From contig JAATGE010000193.1 in assembly GCA_015654825.1 (NCBI GenBank), forward strand, positions 1 to 6,467: 6,467 nucleotides of DNA, in the 5' to 3' direction. The stretch is from Rhodospirillales bacterium. Its GTDB lineage: Bacteria; Pseudomonadota; Alphaproteobacteria; Acetobacterales; Acetobacteraceae. Both the position numbers and the translations under genes were made by a program. The notes beneath the pieces were generated by a model. The model was not told the origin of the DNA. It ran no database searches and saw only the letters and a program-made list of their open reading frames with translations. Positions 1 to 5,817 of this stretch are shown here, piece after piece (the stretch's first letter is position 1; each line of letters begins with the position of its first letter).

Positions 1-516
1 GTCCAGGAATTCAGGAACGTGCATGAGGAATTCAGCAAGTGGTTCAGCGTTCAGGTCCATGTTGATAAACACGAAGCCACCCCAGGTACCGACCAGGGTC
101 TGCTTCAGCCGCAGCTCGTCTTTTTGAAACGATTGGCATCCGGCCCAGTCATGTTCGTCGGTGACCCGGCTGACTTCGCCATCGAGGGTCCAGCGCCATC
201 CGTGGTAGCGGCAATACAGGAATTTAACAGAACCAAGCGGTTGCTCCTTGATCACGCGGCCGCGATGCTGGCAAACATTGTAAAAGCATTTGATCTCACC
301 TGCCGCCGTGCGAACAACGATCAGCGGCTCGCCGGCAATTTCGTACGTAACGTAATCGCCGGGATTTGGAATCTCCTCTTCGCGGCAGGCGATTTGCCAG
401 ACCTTCGGCCACATGCGCTCGTTCTCGAGCCTCATGAAGTCGGAAGAGACAAACCCGTCCTTCGGAACGAAATCGTCGCGGATTCCCGCGGCGGAAGGTG
501 GCCTTATGTTGTTCAT
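1..516 (-). CDS. Rieske [2Fe-2S] aromatic-ring-hydroxylating oxygenase, large (alpha) subunit, N-terminal part
   Basis: This is the first 172 codons of a gene that runs off the left edge with no stop codon. The Rieske iron-sulfur motif is intact: C82-x-H84, 17 residues, then C102-x2-H105 (CQH and CRYHGW), with the usual surroundings of ring-hydroxylating dioxygenase alpha subunits. The N-terminal stretch (about residues 25-60, ERMWPKVWQIACREEEIPNP) is also typical. The catalytic mononuclear-iron domain lies outside the window, so substrate class cannot be judged. In this family an NAD(P)H-dependent reductase feeds electrons through the Rieske cluster to a non-haem iron that activates O2 for hydroxylation or demethylation. 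The ATG at 516-514 overlaps the stop of the upstream VOC gene as ATGA, which fixes the start and implies translational coupling. Only a weak AGGT-type RBS is visible. Reductase and ferredoxin genes are not in the window. Confidence 0.93.
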   Translation of the reverse strand, partial: MNNIRPPSAAGIRDDFVPKDGFVSSDFMRLENERMWPKVWQIACREEEIPNPGDYVTYEIAGEPLIVVRTAAGEIKCFYNVCQHRGRVIKEQPLGSVKFLYCRYHGWRWTLDGEVSRVTDEHDWAGCQSFQKDELRLKQTLVGTWGGFVFINMDLNAEPLAEFLMHVPEFLD

Positions 517-1025
517 GCTGATATCGACCTATCGGATGGGGCTGCGGCCGCCGGGAAACGCGGCACGTTGTCAAACAGGGTGGCGCCGGCTGGCGTCGCG
601 TACATGTATTCCAGGTAGTGCGCGAACAAATCCCGCCGGTCCACGTAAGCGTAGTGCATCAGGTCGCCGAATATTCCCCGCACAGGCATTGGGTGGCCGG
701 AGGCCTCGATGCCACGCAGCGCGGCGCGCCAGGCTGTTTCGGTCGGTAGCAGAAAGCCCAGGTGATGCAGCACCACGGTCCTTCCCGGCGCGAGCACGTC
801 CCGGTACACGCCATCCATGCCGCCGACGGGTTCGATAAGTTCGATCTGCTGCTCGCCGAGGAACGCCAGGGCAAAATGACAGTACGCGGCGCCGGCGCCG
901 GTCTCTATCGAAACGTCGCGATTGACCTGGAAACGCCCGATGCCCAGCACGGTGCTGAATTCCACCATGGCGCGTTCAAGCTCGGCCGTAACGTACGCAA
1001 GCTGAAAGACGGGCCAGGCCATCAC
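513..1025 (-). CDS. VOC family (glyoxalase/bleomycin-resistance fold) protein
   Basis: A protein of about 170 residues with the two-module beta-alpha-beta3 architecture of the vicinal oxygen chelate superfamily. Candidate metal ligands by position are Q8 (FQLAYVT strand), E62 (IELIEP), H87 or H88 (LHHLGF) and E139 (HYLEYMY). This Q/E/H/E set is the one known from human glyoxalase I; Q replaces the His of bacterial GloA. The superfamily includes glyoxalases, epimerases, extradiol dioxygenases and binding proteins, so the reaction is not assigned. After the last strand comes a tail of about 28 residues rich in Ala and Pro. The start is either GTG at 1025 (4-bp overlap with the amidohydrolase stop) or ATG at 1022 (TGATG, 1-bp overlap); the ATG is slightly preferred. 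The stop overlaps the Rieske ATG. A diverged paralogue lies at 5818-6321 on the other strand. Confidence 0.9.
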   Translation of the reverse strand: MMAWPVFQLAYVTAELERAMVEFSTVLGIGRFQVNRDVSIETGAGAAYCHFALAFLGEQQIELIEPVGGMDGVYRDVLAPGRTVVLHHLGFLLPTETAWRAALRGIEASGHPMPVRGIFGDLMHYAYVDRRDLFAHYLEYMYATPAGATLFDNVPRFPAAAAPSDRSISA

Positions 1026-2281
1026 GCGGCTTTCGCGATCAGGGTTGCGCCGGGTTCGGGCGCCTTGTGGAAGACGCCGCCTTTCATGACGGCGAGAAGC
1101 CGACGCACATCCGCGGTCGCGTTGGGATCTGTTGTAGGATCGCCCTCTATCAACAGCAGGTCGGCTAGACGCCCCGCTTCCAACGTGCCGGCACCCAGTT
1201 GCATGAGCGTGGCGCCATGTACGGTGGCGGCCCGCAATGCCTGCAACGGCGAGTATCCGAGGTATGTTACGAAATGCGCGATGTCACGCGCGTTGCTGCC
1301 ATTGGGCTGCCAGGGCAGACCGTAATAGCCGCCGATCACGGCGCGTACGCCGCGCCGGCGCAAATCGGAATGAACCTTGACATTAGCGTCCATCGCCGCG
1401 TCCACGCCCATGCGATCCAGCGCCTCGCGACCAAGCCTGCTGTCATGCTTCAGCGCGTGGTAATAGCCGATGGTGGGTGCTACAAAGATGCGATCCTTCG
1501 CGGCCTCCAGCATGTCGAGCGCTTCCTCGTCGGCGAAGTCAGCATGATTGATCAGCGTAACACCAGCACGCAACGCGCGCTTGATCGATTCCGCTGAGCG
1601 CGCATGCGCACTCAGCAACAGACCGAGCTCGCGCGCCGTGCGGCCGGCTTCCTGCACCTCGTCGTCCGCCAGCGTGGTAATGCGGCCACCCGGCCGGGGA
1701 AAGAAATCGTCACCGGAAATATTCAGCTTCACGACATCCACACCCTCGCGGTAGCAGGTGCGGATGGCGCGGCGAATTTCCGCCGGCCCATCAACCACCA
1801 TGGCAGCGACGTCGCGGCCCTGGTGTAATTGCGCGGTGTCGTTCAGGCCGCCGGTAGCGGTGAGCGTGGACGTGGACGCCAGCAGCCGAGGCCCGGGGAT
1901 CCGCCCCGCGTTGATTTCGTTACGGATGACGAGCTCGGTGCGCAGCTTCGGGGAGCCCGCGCCGATGACGCCCGTGAAACCGGCATCCAGCATGATGCGG
2001 GCATTGTGCAGGGTGATCAGAATGCTTTCCTCGGGGGGAGTGTCCTCGATTTCATAGGCGTAGGTCACGCGAGGGAAGCTGAGATGGCCATGGGCATCGA
2101 CCAGACCGGGAATAAGCGTGGCACCTCTCGCGTCGATGCGCCGCGCATCCAAACCGGAAAATTCTCCCGCCCTGCGCGAAACCGCGGCGATCCGGTCTCC
2201 TTGCACGAGCAGCTCCGCTTCGTAGCGCGAGTCGCTGATGCCGTCCCAGACATGACCGTTGCTAAACAGAGTGGCTTTCAT
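1022..2281 (-). CDS. amidohydrolase superfamily metal-dependent hydrolase (imidazolonepropionase/prolidase-like), Asp motif altered
   Basis: A 419-residue cytoplasmic-type protein with no signal peptide. N-terminal beta-sandwich residues 1-60 lead into the first metal motif DAHGH (H64, H66). K185 in VVKLNISG is the likely carboxylated Lys bridging two metals; H226 (SAHARS) and H246 (INHADFAD) are the further ligands. The C-terminal part carries YSPLQALRAATVHGA and GRLADLLLIEGDP, hallmarks of this family. Relatives hydrolyse amide, lactam, lactone or other C-N/C-O bonds in cyclic or peptide-like substrates. Oddity: after strand 8, where relatives have Asp (GTD, or GGDYG as I recall for this subgroup), this protein reads GGYYG, with Y319 encoded by TAT at 1327-1325. 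Activity is therefore uncertain. The ATG at 2281 has a strong GGAGG six bases upstream. The stop overlaps the VOC start. A 112-bp gap separates it from the NTF2-like gene, so it could have its own promoter or continue the same transcript. Confidence 0.92.
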   Translation of the reverse strand: MKATLFSNGHVWDGISDSRYEAELLVQGDRIAAVSRRAGEFSGLDARRIDARGATLIPGLVDAHGHLSFPRVTYAYEIEDTPPEESILITLHNARIMLDAGFTGVIGAGSPKLRTELVIRNEINAGRIPGPRLLASTSTLTATGGLNDTAQLHQGRDVAAMVVDGPAEIRRAIRTCYREGVDVVKLNISGDDFFPRPGGRITTLADDEVQEAGRTARELGLLLSAHARSAESIKRALRAGVTLINHADFADEEALDMLEAAKDRIFVAPTIGYYHALKHDSRLGREALDRMGVDAAMDANVKVHSDLRRRGVRAVIGGYYGLPWQPNGSNARDIAHFVTYLGYSPLQALRAATVHGATLMQLGAGTLEAGRLADLLLIEGDPTTDPNATADVRRLLAVMKGGVFHKAPEPGATLIAKAA

Positions 2282-2287
2282 GGCGCG

Positions 2288-2292
2288 CCTCC
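2288..2292 (-). promoter_or_regulatory. Shine-Dalgarno of the amidohydrolase gene
   Basis: GGAGG on the minus strand, six bases before the ATG at 2281. It is the best-matched RBS of the minus-strand genes and supports independent initiation here, whereas the next two genes depend on stop/start overlaps. Confidence 0.75.
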
Positions 2293-2348
2293 ACCGGCGT
2301 CTGCGCGACCGGCTATGCGCTACCCTACGTCATCCGCGCCGATGTGGC

Positions 2349-2365
2349 TTGTGCCCGGTGCACAA
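2349..2365 (-). other. small hairpin in the gap between NTF2-like and amidohydrolase genes
   Basis: TTGTGC and GCACAA form a perfect 6-bp stem around a 5-base loop, in the 112-bp spacer 2282-2393. No T-run follows on either strand, so it is not a convincing intrinsic terminator. It could be an RNA-stability element or chance. Nothing else recognisable was seen in this spacer. Confidence 0.25.
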
Positions 2366-2393
2366 AAGCATGATGCGCGGAACGCACAAGGCG

Positions 2394-2789
2394 TTACGGC
2401 GCCATCCAACGGTTCGGCGGCGCCGTATAGACGATCATGTGCTGGATCATGCCCCGATCGTTGATGGTGAAGCGATCGATGGCGCTGAGCGAGAACGGCG
2501 CTTTGGCATCCGTCTTCCACGTGCCGTCCGGCTCGCGCCGCATTTTGGATTCCAGTTCCATGACGCACGCGCGCCCGCTTGCGTCCTCGGTAACGCTGGC
2601 CGCCCGCACAACGGGCGTGATACGCTGCAGGAAGTTTGCATAAAAAGTCTGAATGTTTTGGCGTCCCTGGATCACGGTGCCAAGCGGATTGTAAAACACC
2701 GCATCCTCCGCCCACAGTGTGCCCACTTGTTCGTATTTTGCTGTCTGAATCAGATGCAGGTACTGCATCGCCACATCGCACGCGCTCAT
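2394..2789 (-). CDS. NTF2-like / SnoaL-like family protein (ketosteroid-isomerase fold)
   Basis: A 131-residue alpha+beta cone-fold protein. Recognisable features are the N-terminal helix with LHLIQTAKYEQVGTLWAEDA, then VFYNPLGTVIQGRQNIQTFY (residues 31-50), a pattern typical of SnoaL and ketosteroid-isomerase relatives, and a closing pair of strands around AIDRFTINDRGMIQHMIVY (103-121). Members catalyse isomerisation, dehydration or cyclisation, or act as small-ligand binders. The exact reaction cannot be assigned; D29 and H117 are polar residues that could line the pocket (inference). I chose the ATG at 2789 because AAGGGG lies six bases upstream and the protein then starts at the usual family position. 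A TTG at 2816 would add nine residues but overlaps the LysR gene. It starts 16 bp after the LysR stop and is probably co-transcribed. Confidence 0.85.
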   Translation of the reverse strand: MSACDVAMQYLHLIQTAKYEQVGTLWAEDAVFYNPLGTVIQGRQNIQTFYANFLQRITPVVRAASVTEDASGRACVMELESKMRREPDGTWKTDAKAPFSLSAIDRFTINDRGMIQHMIVYTAPPNRWMAP

Positions 2790-2805
2790 ACGGAACCCCT
2801 TCGCT

Positions 2806-3816
2806 TCACGCCGCAAAAGCTGCGACGTCTATTTTCTCGTCGCCGCCCTGCGCCACCAGGAAATCCACGAAGGCGCGAACGCGAGGCGGCATGCCGGACC
2901 GATGCGGAAAAAACACATGCACCTCACCCTTGCCGAAGCGGGCGCGCAATTCGTAGTCGGGCAACAGCGTGCGAAGCTGGCCGGCCTGAAGATAGGGCAA
3001 TGCGGCGTAGCCGTGCGCAGCCGTAATGCCAAGCCCGGCGGCCGCAGCCTGCACCACACCATCGATCTGATCGAAGAACACCATGTCGCCACCCGGATAA
3101 TGCGTCGCCGATGGTTCCGCGGCCGGTGCGCCGATACGATGGAACGCCCACGCCACCAATTCACCGTTGCCCAGCCTGACATTGATCGCGCTGTGACCGG
3201 CAAGCGCCGCGGGCGCGCGCGGAATGCCGCGCACTTGCAGGTAGACCGGGCTCGCGACCAGAACGAGTTGCGGGCGGCACAGCACGCGCGAGACATAAGC
3301 CGCCTCGCTCGGGGCACCGTAGCACACCCCGACATCGAAACCGCCGGCGACCAGATTGTCCCGATTATCGTCGAAGCCGATTTCCAGATGGATCTCGGGG
3401 TAGGTCGAGCGAAACCAGGGCAATCGCGGCAAAACGTAGAATTTGCCATAAGAGTTTGGCAGCGAAATGCGCAACCGGCCAGACGGCCGGGTACGCCGCG
3501 CCGCGAATTCCTCCAGCCCGCGGAACAGCGAGTCGAGATCGGCGGCAATCGATTCCGCGAGCGCCGCGCCCTCCGGCGTCAGATGAAATTCGTTGGTGGT
3601 GCGGTTGAACAGGCGGGCGCCAAGTTCCTGTTCCAGCTTGGCGATGCCGCGGCTGACAGATGCGGGTGCCACGCCCAGCGTACGCGCGGCGGGACTAAAG
3701 CCGCCAGCGCGCACGACTTCGCGAAACACCAGCAAATTGCGAAAATCACGCACGTCCCACGTCGGCGATCGGCGGCCCCTGCGCCCCCAGCCCTGCGGCC
3801 GGCGCGCAGCGATCAT
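2806..3816 (-). CDS. LysR-type transcriptional regulator
   Basis: A 336-residue DNA-binding regulator. The winged helix-turn-helix spans about residues 26-85 (FREVVRAGGFSPAARTL, then VAPASVSRGIAKLEQELGAR, then LFNRTTNEFHLTPEG), followed by a linker helix and the periplasmic-binding-protein-like effector domain (about 113-325). Such proteins sense a pathway metabolite and usually activate nearby genes, commonly binding T-N11-A-type sites. The ATG at 3816 has AGGGTGAG about eight bases upstream, overlapping the SDR stop, so it is likely coupled to that gene. This start gives an Arg-rich N-terminal extension of about 21 residues compared with most LysR proteins; an in-frame GTG at 3753 would give the usual N-terminus but has no well-spaced RBS. 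Unlike the common divergent arrangement, the gene is embedded among genes on the same strand. Its target promoter could be the one upstream of either SDR. Confidence 0.93.
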   Translation of the reverse strand: MIAARRPQGWGRRGRRSPTWDVRDFRNLLVFREVVRAGGFSPAARTLGVAPASVSRGIAKLEQELGARLFNRTTNEFHLTPEGAALAESIAADLDSLFRGLEEFAARRTRPSGRLRISLPNSYGKFYVLPRLPWFRSTYPEIHLEIGFDDNRDNLVAGGFDVGVCYGAPSEAAYVSRVLCRPQLVLVASPVYLQVRGIPRAPAALAGHSAINVRLGNGELVAWAFHRIGAPAAEPSATHYPGGDMVFFDQIDGVVQAAAAGLGITAAHGYAALPYLQAGQLRTLLPDYELRARFGKGEVHVFFPHRSGMPPRVRAFVDFLVAQGGDEKIDVAAFAA

Positions 3817-3830
3817 TTCCCAGGCTCACC

Positions 3831-4604
3831 CTAGAACAAGCTATGGCCATATCCGCCATCGACCCGTATTGTCTCGCCCGAAACATAACTTGCCCGTTCC
3901 GAGCAGAGAAAGGCCACTACATCGCCCATTTCCTGCGGTCGGCCCCAGCGCCCCATGGCGGTCGCGCCCATCATTGCCTGTTCGCTATAGGCGCCTGCAT
4001 CCTGCATATAACTGCGCGAAAGATCGGTCAGAAAAGGACCGGTAGCGATCGTGTTGGCGGTAATGCCATGCCGGCCATATTCGTGCGCCAGCGTCTTGAT
4101 CAAGGCAGCCGCGGCCACCCGCGTATTGCCGAGATACATGGGATCCTCAACATGCGGCTCTTTCATGGCGACGGAGCCGATAACGACGATGCGGCCCCAT
4201 GCGGCCGCCTGCATGGCGGGCAGCAATTCCCGCAGCAGATACACCACCGACATGATCCAGATATCGTTGCCACGCCGGAACTCGTCGTCCGTGGTCTGGT
4301 TGAACCCGCGCGTGCGGCCGCTCCAGGCCGGGTTCACGACGAGGATCGCGGGTTCGCCGAACACACGCCGCGCTTCGGCGGCAATGCGGTGCGCGTCCGC
4401 CTTGTCGGTAAGATCGGCGACCACGCCATGCGCCTCGCCGCCCGCGTCGCGAATCGCGCCGGAAGCAGCCGCAACGATCTCCGGCTGGCGCCCGGTAAGG
4501 ACCACGCGCGCGCCCTCACCCGCAAGCGACGCGGCAATGCCAAGGCCGCAGCCCCGGCTGCCGCCGCCCACCACCGCAACCTTTCCCGCCAGCCCCAAAT
4601 CCAT
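3831..4604 (-). CDS. non-canonical SDR family oxidoreductase
   Basis: A 257-residue Rossmann-fold protein. The cofactor loop reads GGGSRGCG (13-20) where TGxxxGxG is usual; TGR (37-39) ends strand 2 and suggests NADP(H). The NNAG position reads NPAW (91-94). S144 is retained, and Y157 lies 13 residues after it as in FabG, but position 161, expected Lys, is Thr, with R162 next to it. The tetrad Asn is replaced, by alignment, with W116. The C-terminal half (ANTIATGPFLTD, YVSGETIRVDGGY) is ordinary for the family. This resembles an SDR subgroup with a degenerate YxxxK that I recall being annotated as FabG-like; catalysis may use a different residue set or a different substrate. The start ATG at 4604 lacks a good RBS and overlaps the stop of a possible 29-codon leader ORF. 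The LysR gene begins 14 bp after its stop. Confidence 0.9.
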   Translation of the reverse strand: MDLGLAGKVAVVGGGSRGCGLGIAASLAGEGARVVLTGRQPEIVAAASGAIRDAGGEAHGVVADLTDKADAHRIAAEARRVFGEPAILVVNPAWSGRTRGFNQTTDDEFRRGNDIWIMSVVYLLRELLPAMQAAAWGRIVVIGSVAMKEPHVEDPMYLGNTRVAAAALIKTLAHEYGRHGITANTIATGPFLTDLSRSYMQDAGAYSEQAMMGATAMGRWGRPQEMGDVVAFLCSERASYVSGETIRVDGGYGHSLF

Positions 4605-4693
4605 CAGGCCGGCCCAGGCAAATCCGGGCGCCGCGATCCACGCGCATCTCCCGCCCGGTCATGCGGCCAACCGACGCGCGGATTGTCCCGCAT
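4604..4693 (-). CDS. possible 29-residue leader ORF coupled to the non-canonical SDR
   Basis: ATG at 4693-4691, stop TGA at 4606-4604 sharing its last base with the SDR start (TGATG). AGGGGGG stands five bases before this ATG, a stronger RBS than anything in front of the SDR. The peptide (begins MRDNPRVGWP, ends PGPA) is rich in Arg, Gly and Pro and matches nothing I recognise. It may serve only to deliver ribosomes to the SDR start, or may be chance in GC-rich DNA. Conservation of the overlap in relatives would decide. Confidence 0.35.
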   Translation of the reverse strand: MRDNPRVGWPHDRAGDARGSRRPDLPGPA

Positions 4694-4698
4694 CGCCA

Positions 4699-4705
4699 CC
4701 CCCCT
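4699..4705 (-). promoter_or_regulatory. Shine-Dalgarno in front of the 29-codon ORF
   Basis: AGGGGGG on the minus strand, five bases from the ATG at 4693. It is the only strong RBS between the two SDR genes, and is the main reason to take the small ORF seriously. Confidence 0.4.
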
Positions 4706-4718
4706 GTCTGGCGTCCAT

Positions 4719-4740
4719 CTTGGCCATTGACAGGTCCAAG
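4719..4740. promoter_or_regulatory. imperfect inverted repeat, candidate operator
   Basis: CTTGG-CC and GG-T-CCAAG face each other across the 7-base centre ATTGACA, with one unpaired base. It lies about 115 bp upstream of the non-canonical SDR start, within range of a LysR-type or other operator. The evidence is only the symmetry; no regulator can be assigned. Confidence 0.2.
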
Positions 4741-4808
4741 GCGAAGCCGCCCCCGCTTCCATCGCCGATCTGATGATTTAGCCCGCCATCCGCCCCCGAA
4801 TTGAAATA

Positions 4809-4850
4809 AACCAAAGTTTTTTGGTTCTTTTTTCCAAAAAAGAACAAACC
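4809..4850. repeat. AT-rich inverted-repeat element with alternative hairpins
   Basis: A sharply AT-rich island in GC-rich surroundings, starting just past the stop of the canonical SDR. A perfect 10-bp stem is formed by 4824-4833 and 4836-4845 around a CC loop; flanking GG (4823-4824) and AACC (4847-4850) extend the symmetry. Two competing stems exist: 4809-4815 with 4820-4826 (7 bp), and 4817-4824 with 4834-4841 (8 bp). No T-run follows the stem on either strand, so it is not a textbook intrinsic terminator, though it could still halt or stabilise transcripts from 5613. The pattern resembles, from memory, dispersed intergenic repeats of Acetobacteraceae; copy number in the genome cannot be seen here. 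Confidence 0.6.
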
Positions 4851-4860
4851 TTCTTTACGC

Positions 4861-5613
4861 CTACCGCTGCCCCCCGCAGACCCGCAGATTCTCTCCCGTC
4901 AGCATCGCGCCGTCTTTAGAACAGAGAAACAACACCGCCGCGGCGATCTCTTCCGGTGTCACCGCCCGCTCGATAAGTTGCAGTTCCGCCGCGATTTCGC
5001 GCTGCAATTCCGGCGAGAGCATGCTGGCGATTTGCGGTGTCGCCGTAAGCCCCGGCGAGACGCAATTTACCCGGATATTTTCCTTGGCATACGCCGCGGC
5101 CGCATACGTCGTCAGATGAATGACCGCGGCCTTCGCGGCGGAATACGCAGGCGATGCCGCGAACGTCACGCGCACCCCCGCCATGGAAGCGGTATTGACG
5201 ATCGCCCCGCCACCACAAGCGCGCATCAGCGGAATTTCGTATTTCATGCACAGCCACGTGCTTTTCAGGCTGAGGTCCAGCGTCCAGTCCCAGCGTTCAA
5301 GCGTTGTCGTCTCGATCGTAACGCCGGTCTCCCCCAGCCCGACATTGTTGTGCGCGAAATCCAGCCGCCCGTAGCGCTTTGCGATATGCGTCATCAGTGC
5401 CGAAACCTGTACTTCCGATGTCGCATCAACCGGCGCGAACTCCGTCGCCAGGCCTGCGCCGCGCAGTTCCGCGGCAAGCGCCTCGCCCGCGCCAACCGCA
5501 ATGTCCGCGATCACCACCGCGCCACCCCGGGCCGCGAACGCGCGCACTGTCGCCTCACCGATGCCCGACGCGCCGCCGGTGACCAGCGCCACCTTTCCCT
5601 CGAATTCACTCAC
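4861..5613 (-). CDS. classical SDR family NAD-dependent dehydrogenase/reductase
   Basis: A 250-residue classical short-chain dehydrogenase. Cofactor motif TGGASGIG (12-19); D37 at the end of strand 2 (VVIADI) favours NAD(H) over NADP(H). NNVG (89-92) stands for NNAG. Catalytic S143 and Y157-S-A-A-K161 are intact. The Asn of the usual tetrad appears as S115 (LSLKS), a variation also met in active SDRs. It presumably oxidises or reduces a secondary alcohol/ketone intermediate; the substrate is unknown. The start is GTG at 5613: AGGGGGAG lies nine bases upstream and the protein then begins at the normal family position. It is divergent from the VOC gene at 5818 across a 204-bp spacer, and is followed by the AT-rich hairpin element, so it may be a separate unit from the genes below 4605. 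Confidence 0.93.
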   Translation of the reverse strand: MSEFEGKVALVTGGASGIGEATVRAFAARGGAVVIADIAVGAGEALAAELRGAGLATEFAPVDATSEVQVSALMTHIAKRYGRLDFAHNNVGLGETGVTIETTTLERWDWTLDLSLKSTWLCMKYEIPLMRACGGGAIVNTASMAGVRVTFAASPAYSAAKAAVIHLTTYAAAAYAKENIRVNCVSPGLTATPQIASMLSPELQREIAAELQLIERAVTPEEIAAAVLFLCSKDGAMLTGENLRVCGGQR

Positions 5614-5622
5614 GATTCGCTT

Positions 5623-5630
5623 CTCCCCCT
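5623..5630 (-). promoter_or_regulatory. Shine-Dalgarno deciding the GTG start of the classical SDR
   Basis: AGGGGGAG on the minus strand, nine bases before GTG at 5613. No ATG exists at an appropriate place, so this site supports the GTG start. Confidence 0.65.
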
Positions 5631-5817
5631 GATCGCGAAAGCGGATACAAGCGCGCCGGCCTGTGCAACACGCCTCACCAAAGCATCACGTATCGGAACC
5701 CGGCGCACTCCAGGAAGGCGCCCCAGCCATCGCGGCGTCGATAATAGCGGGCCCCGACTGGCGGCCGCCGCGGGCCCGGCCCGATGCTCGGCCGCTCTCC
5801 AAATGGGACGTCAATCG
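5631..5817. promoter_or_regulatory. divergent intergenic region, probable promoters for both directions
   Basis: The rest of the spacer between the classical SDR (minus) and the VOC gene (plus) should contain at least the promoter of each by position. No well-spaced -35/-10 pair is visible on either strand. GCGGGCCC occurs twice (5747-5754 and 5770-5777), which may be no more than GC-rich composition. Confidence 0.35.

Noticed and set aside
1..40. Short direct repeat of GGAATTCAG at 6-14 and 27-35
   Set aside because: It falls inside the Rieske coding frame and encodes similar Glu-Phe contexts; no sign of a mobile-element boundary.
2902..3834. Long plus-strand frame (310 codons) opposite the LysR gene
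   Set aside because: LysR on the minus strand is unmistakable; the plus frame is the usual antisense open frame of GC-rich DNA.
3843..4730. Long plus-strand frame (295 codons) opposite the non-canonical SDR
   Set aside because: Same reasoning: His/Arg/Ala-rich, no recognisable domain, antisense to a real gene.
4824..4845. Classical Rho-independent terminator
   Set aside because: The stem is strong and symmetrical, but it is AT-rich and no T-run follows on either strand, so I annotate it as a repeat/hairpin element instead.
4659..4847. A 62-codon minus-strand frame starting MFFFGKKNQK
   Set aside because: Its start lies inside the AT-rich hairpin element and it has low-complexity Gly-rich sequence with no convincing RBS; such frames are commonly produced by these repeats.
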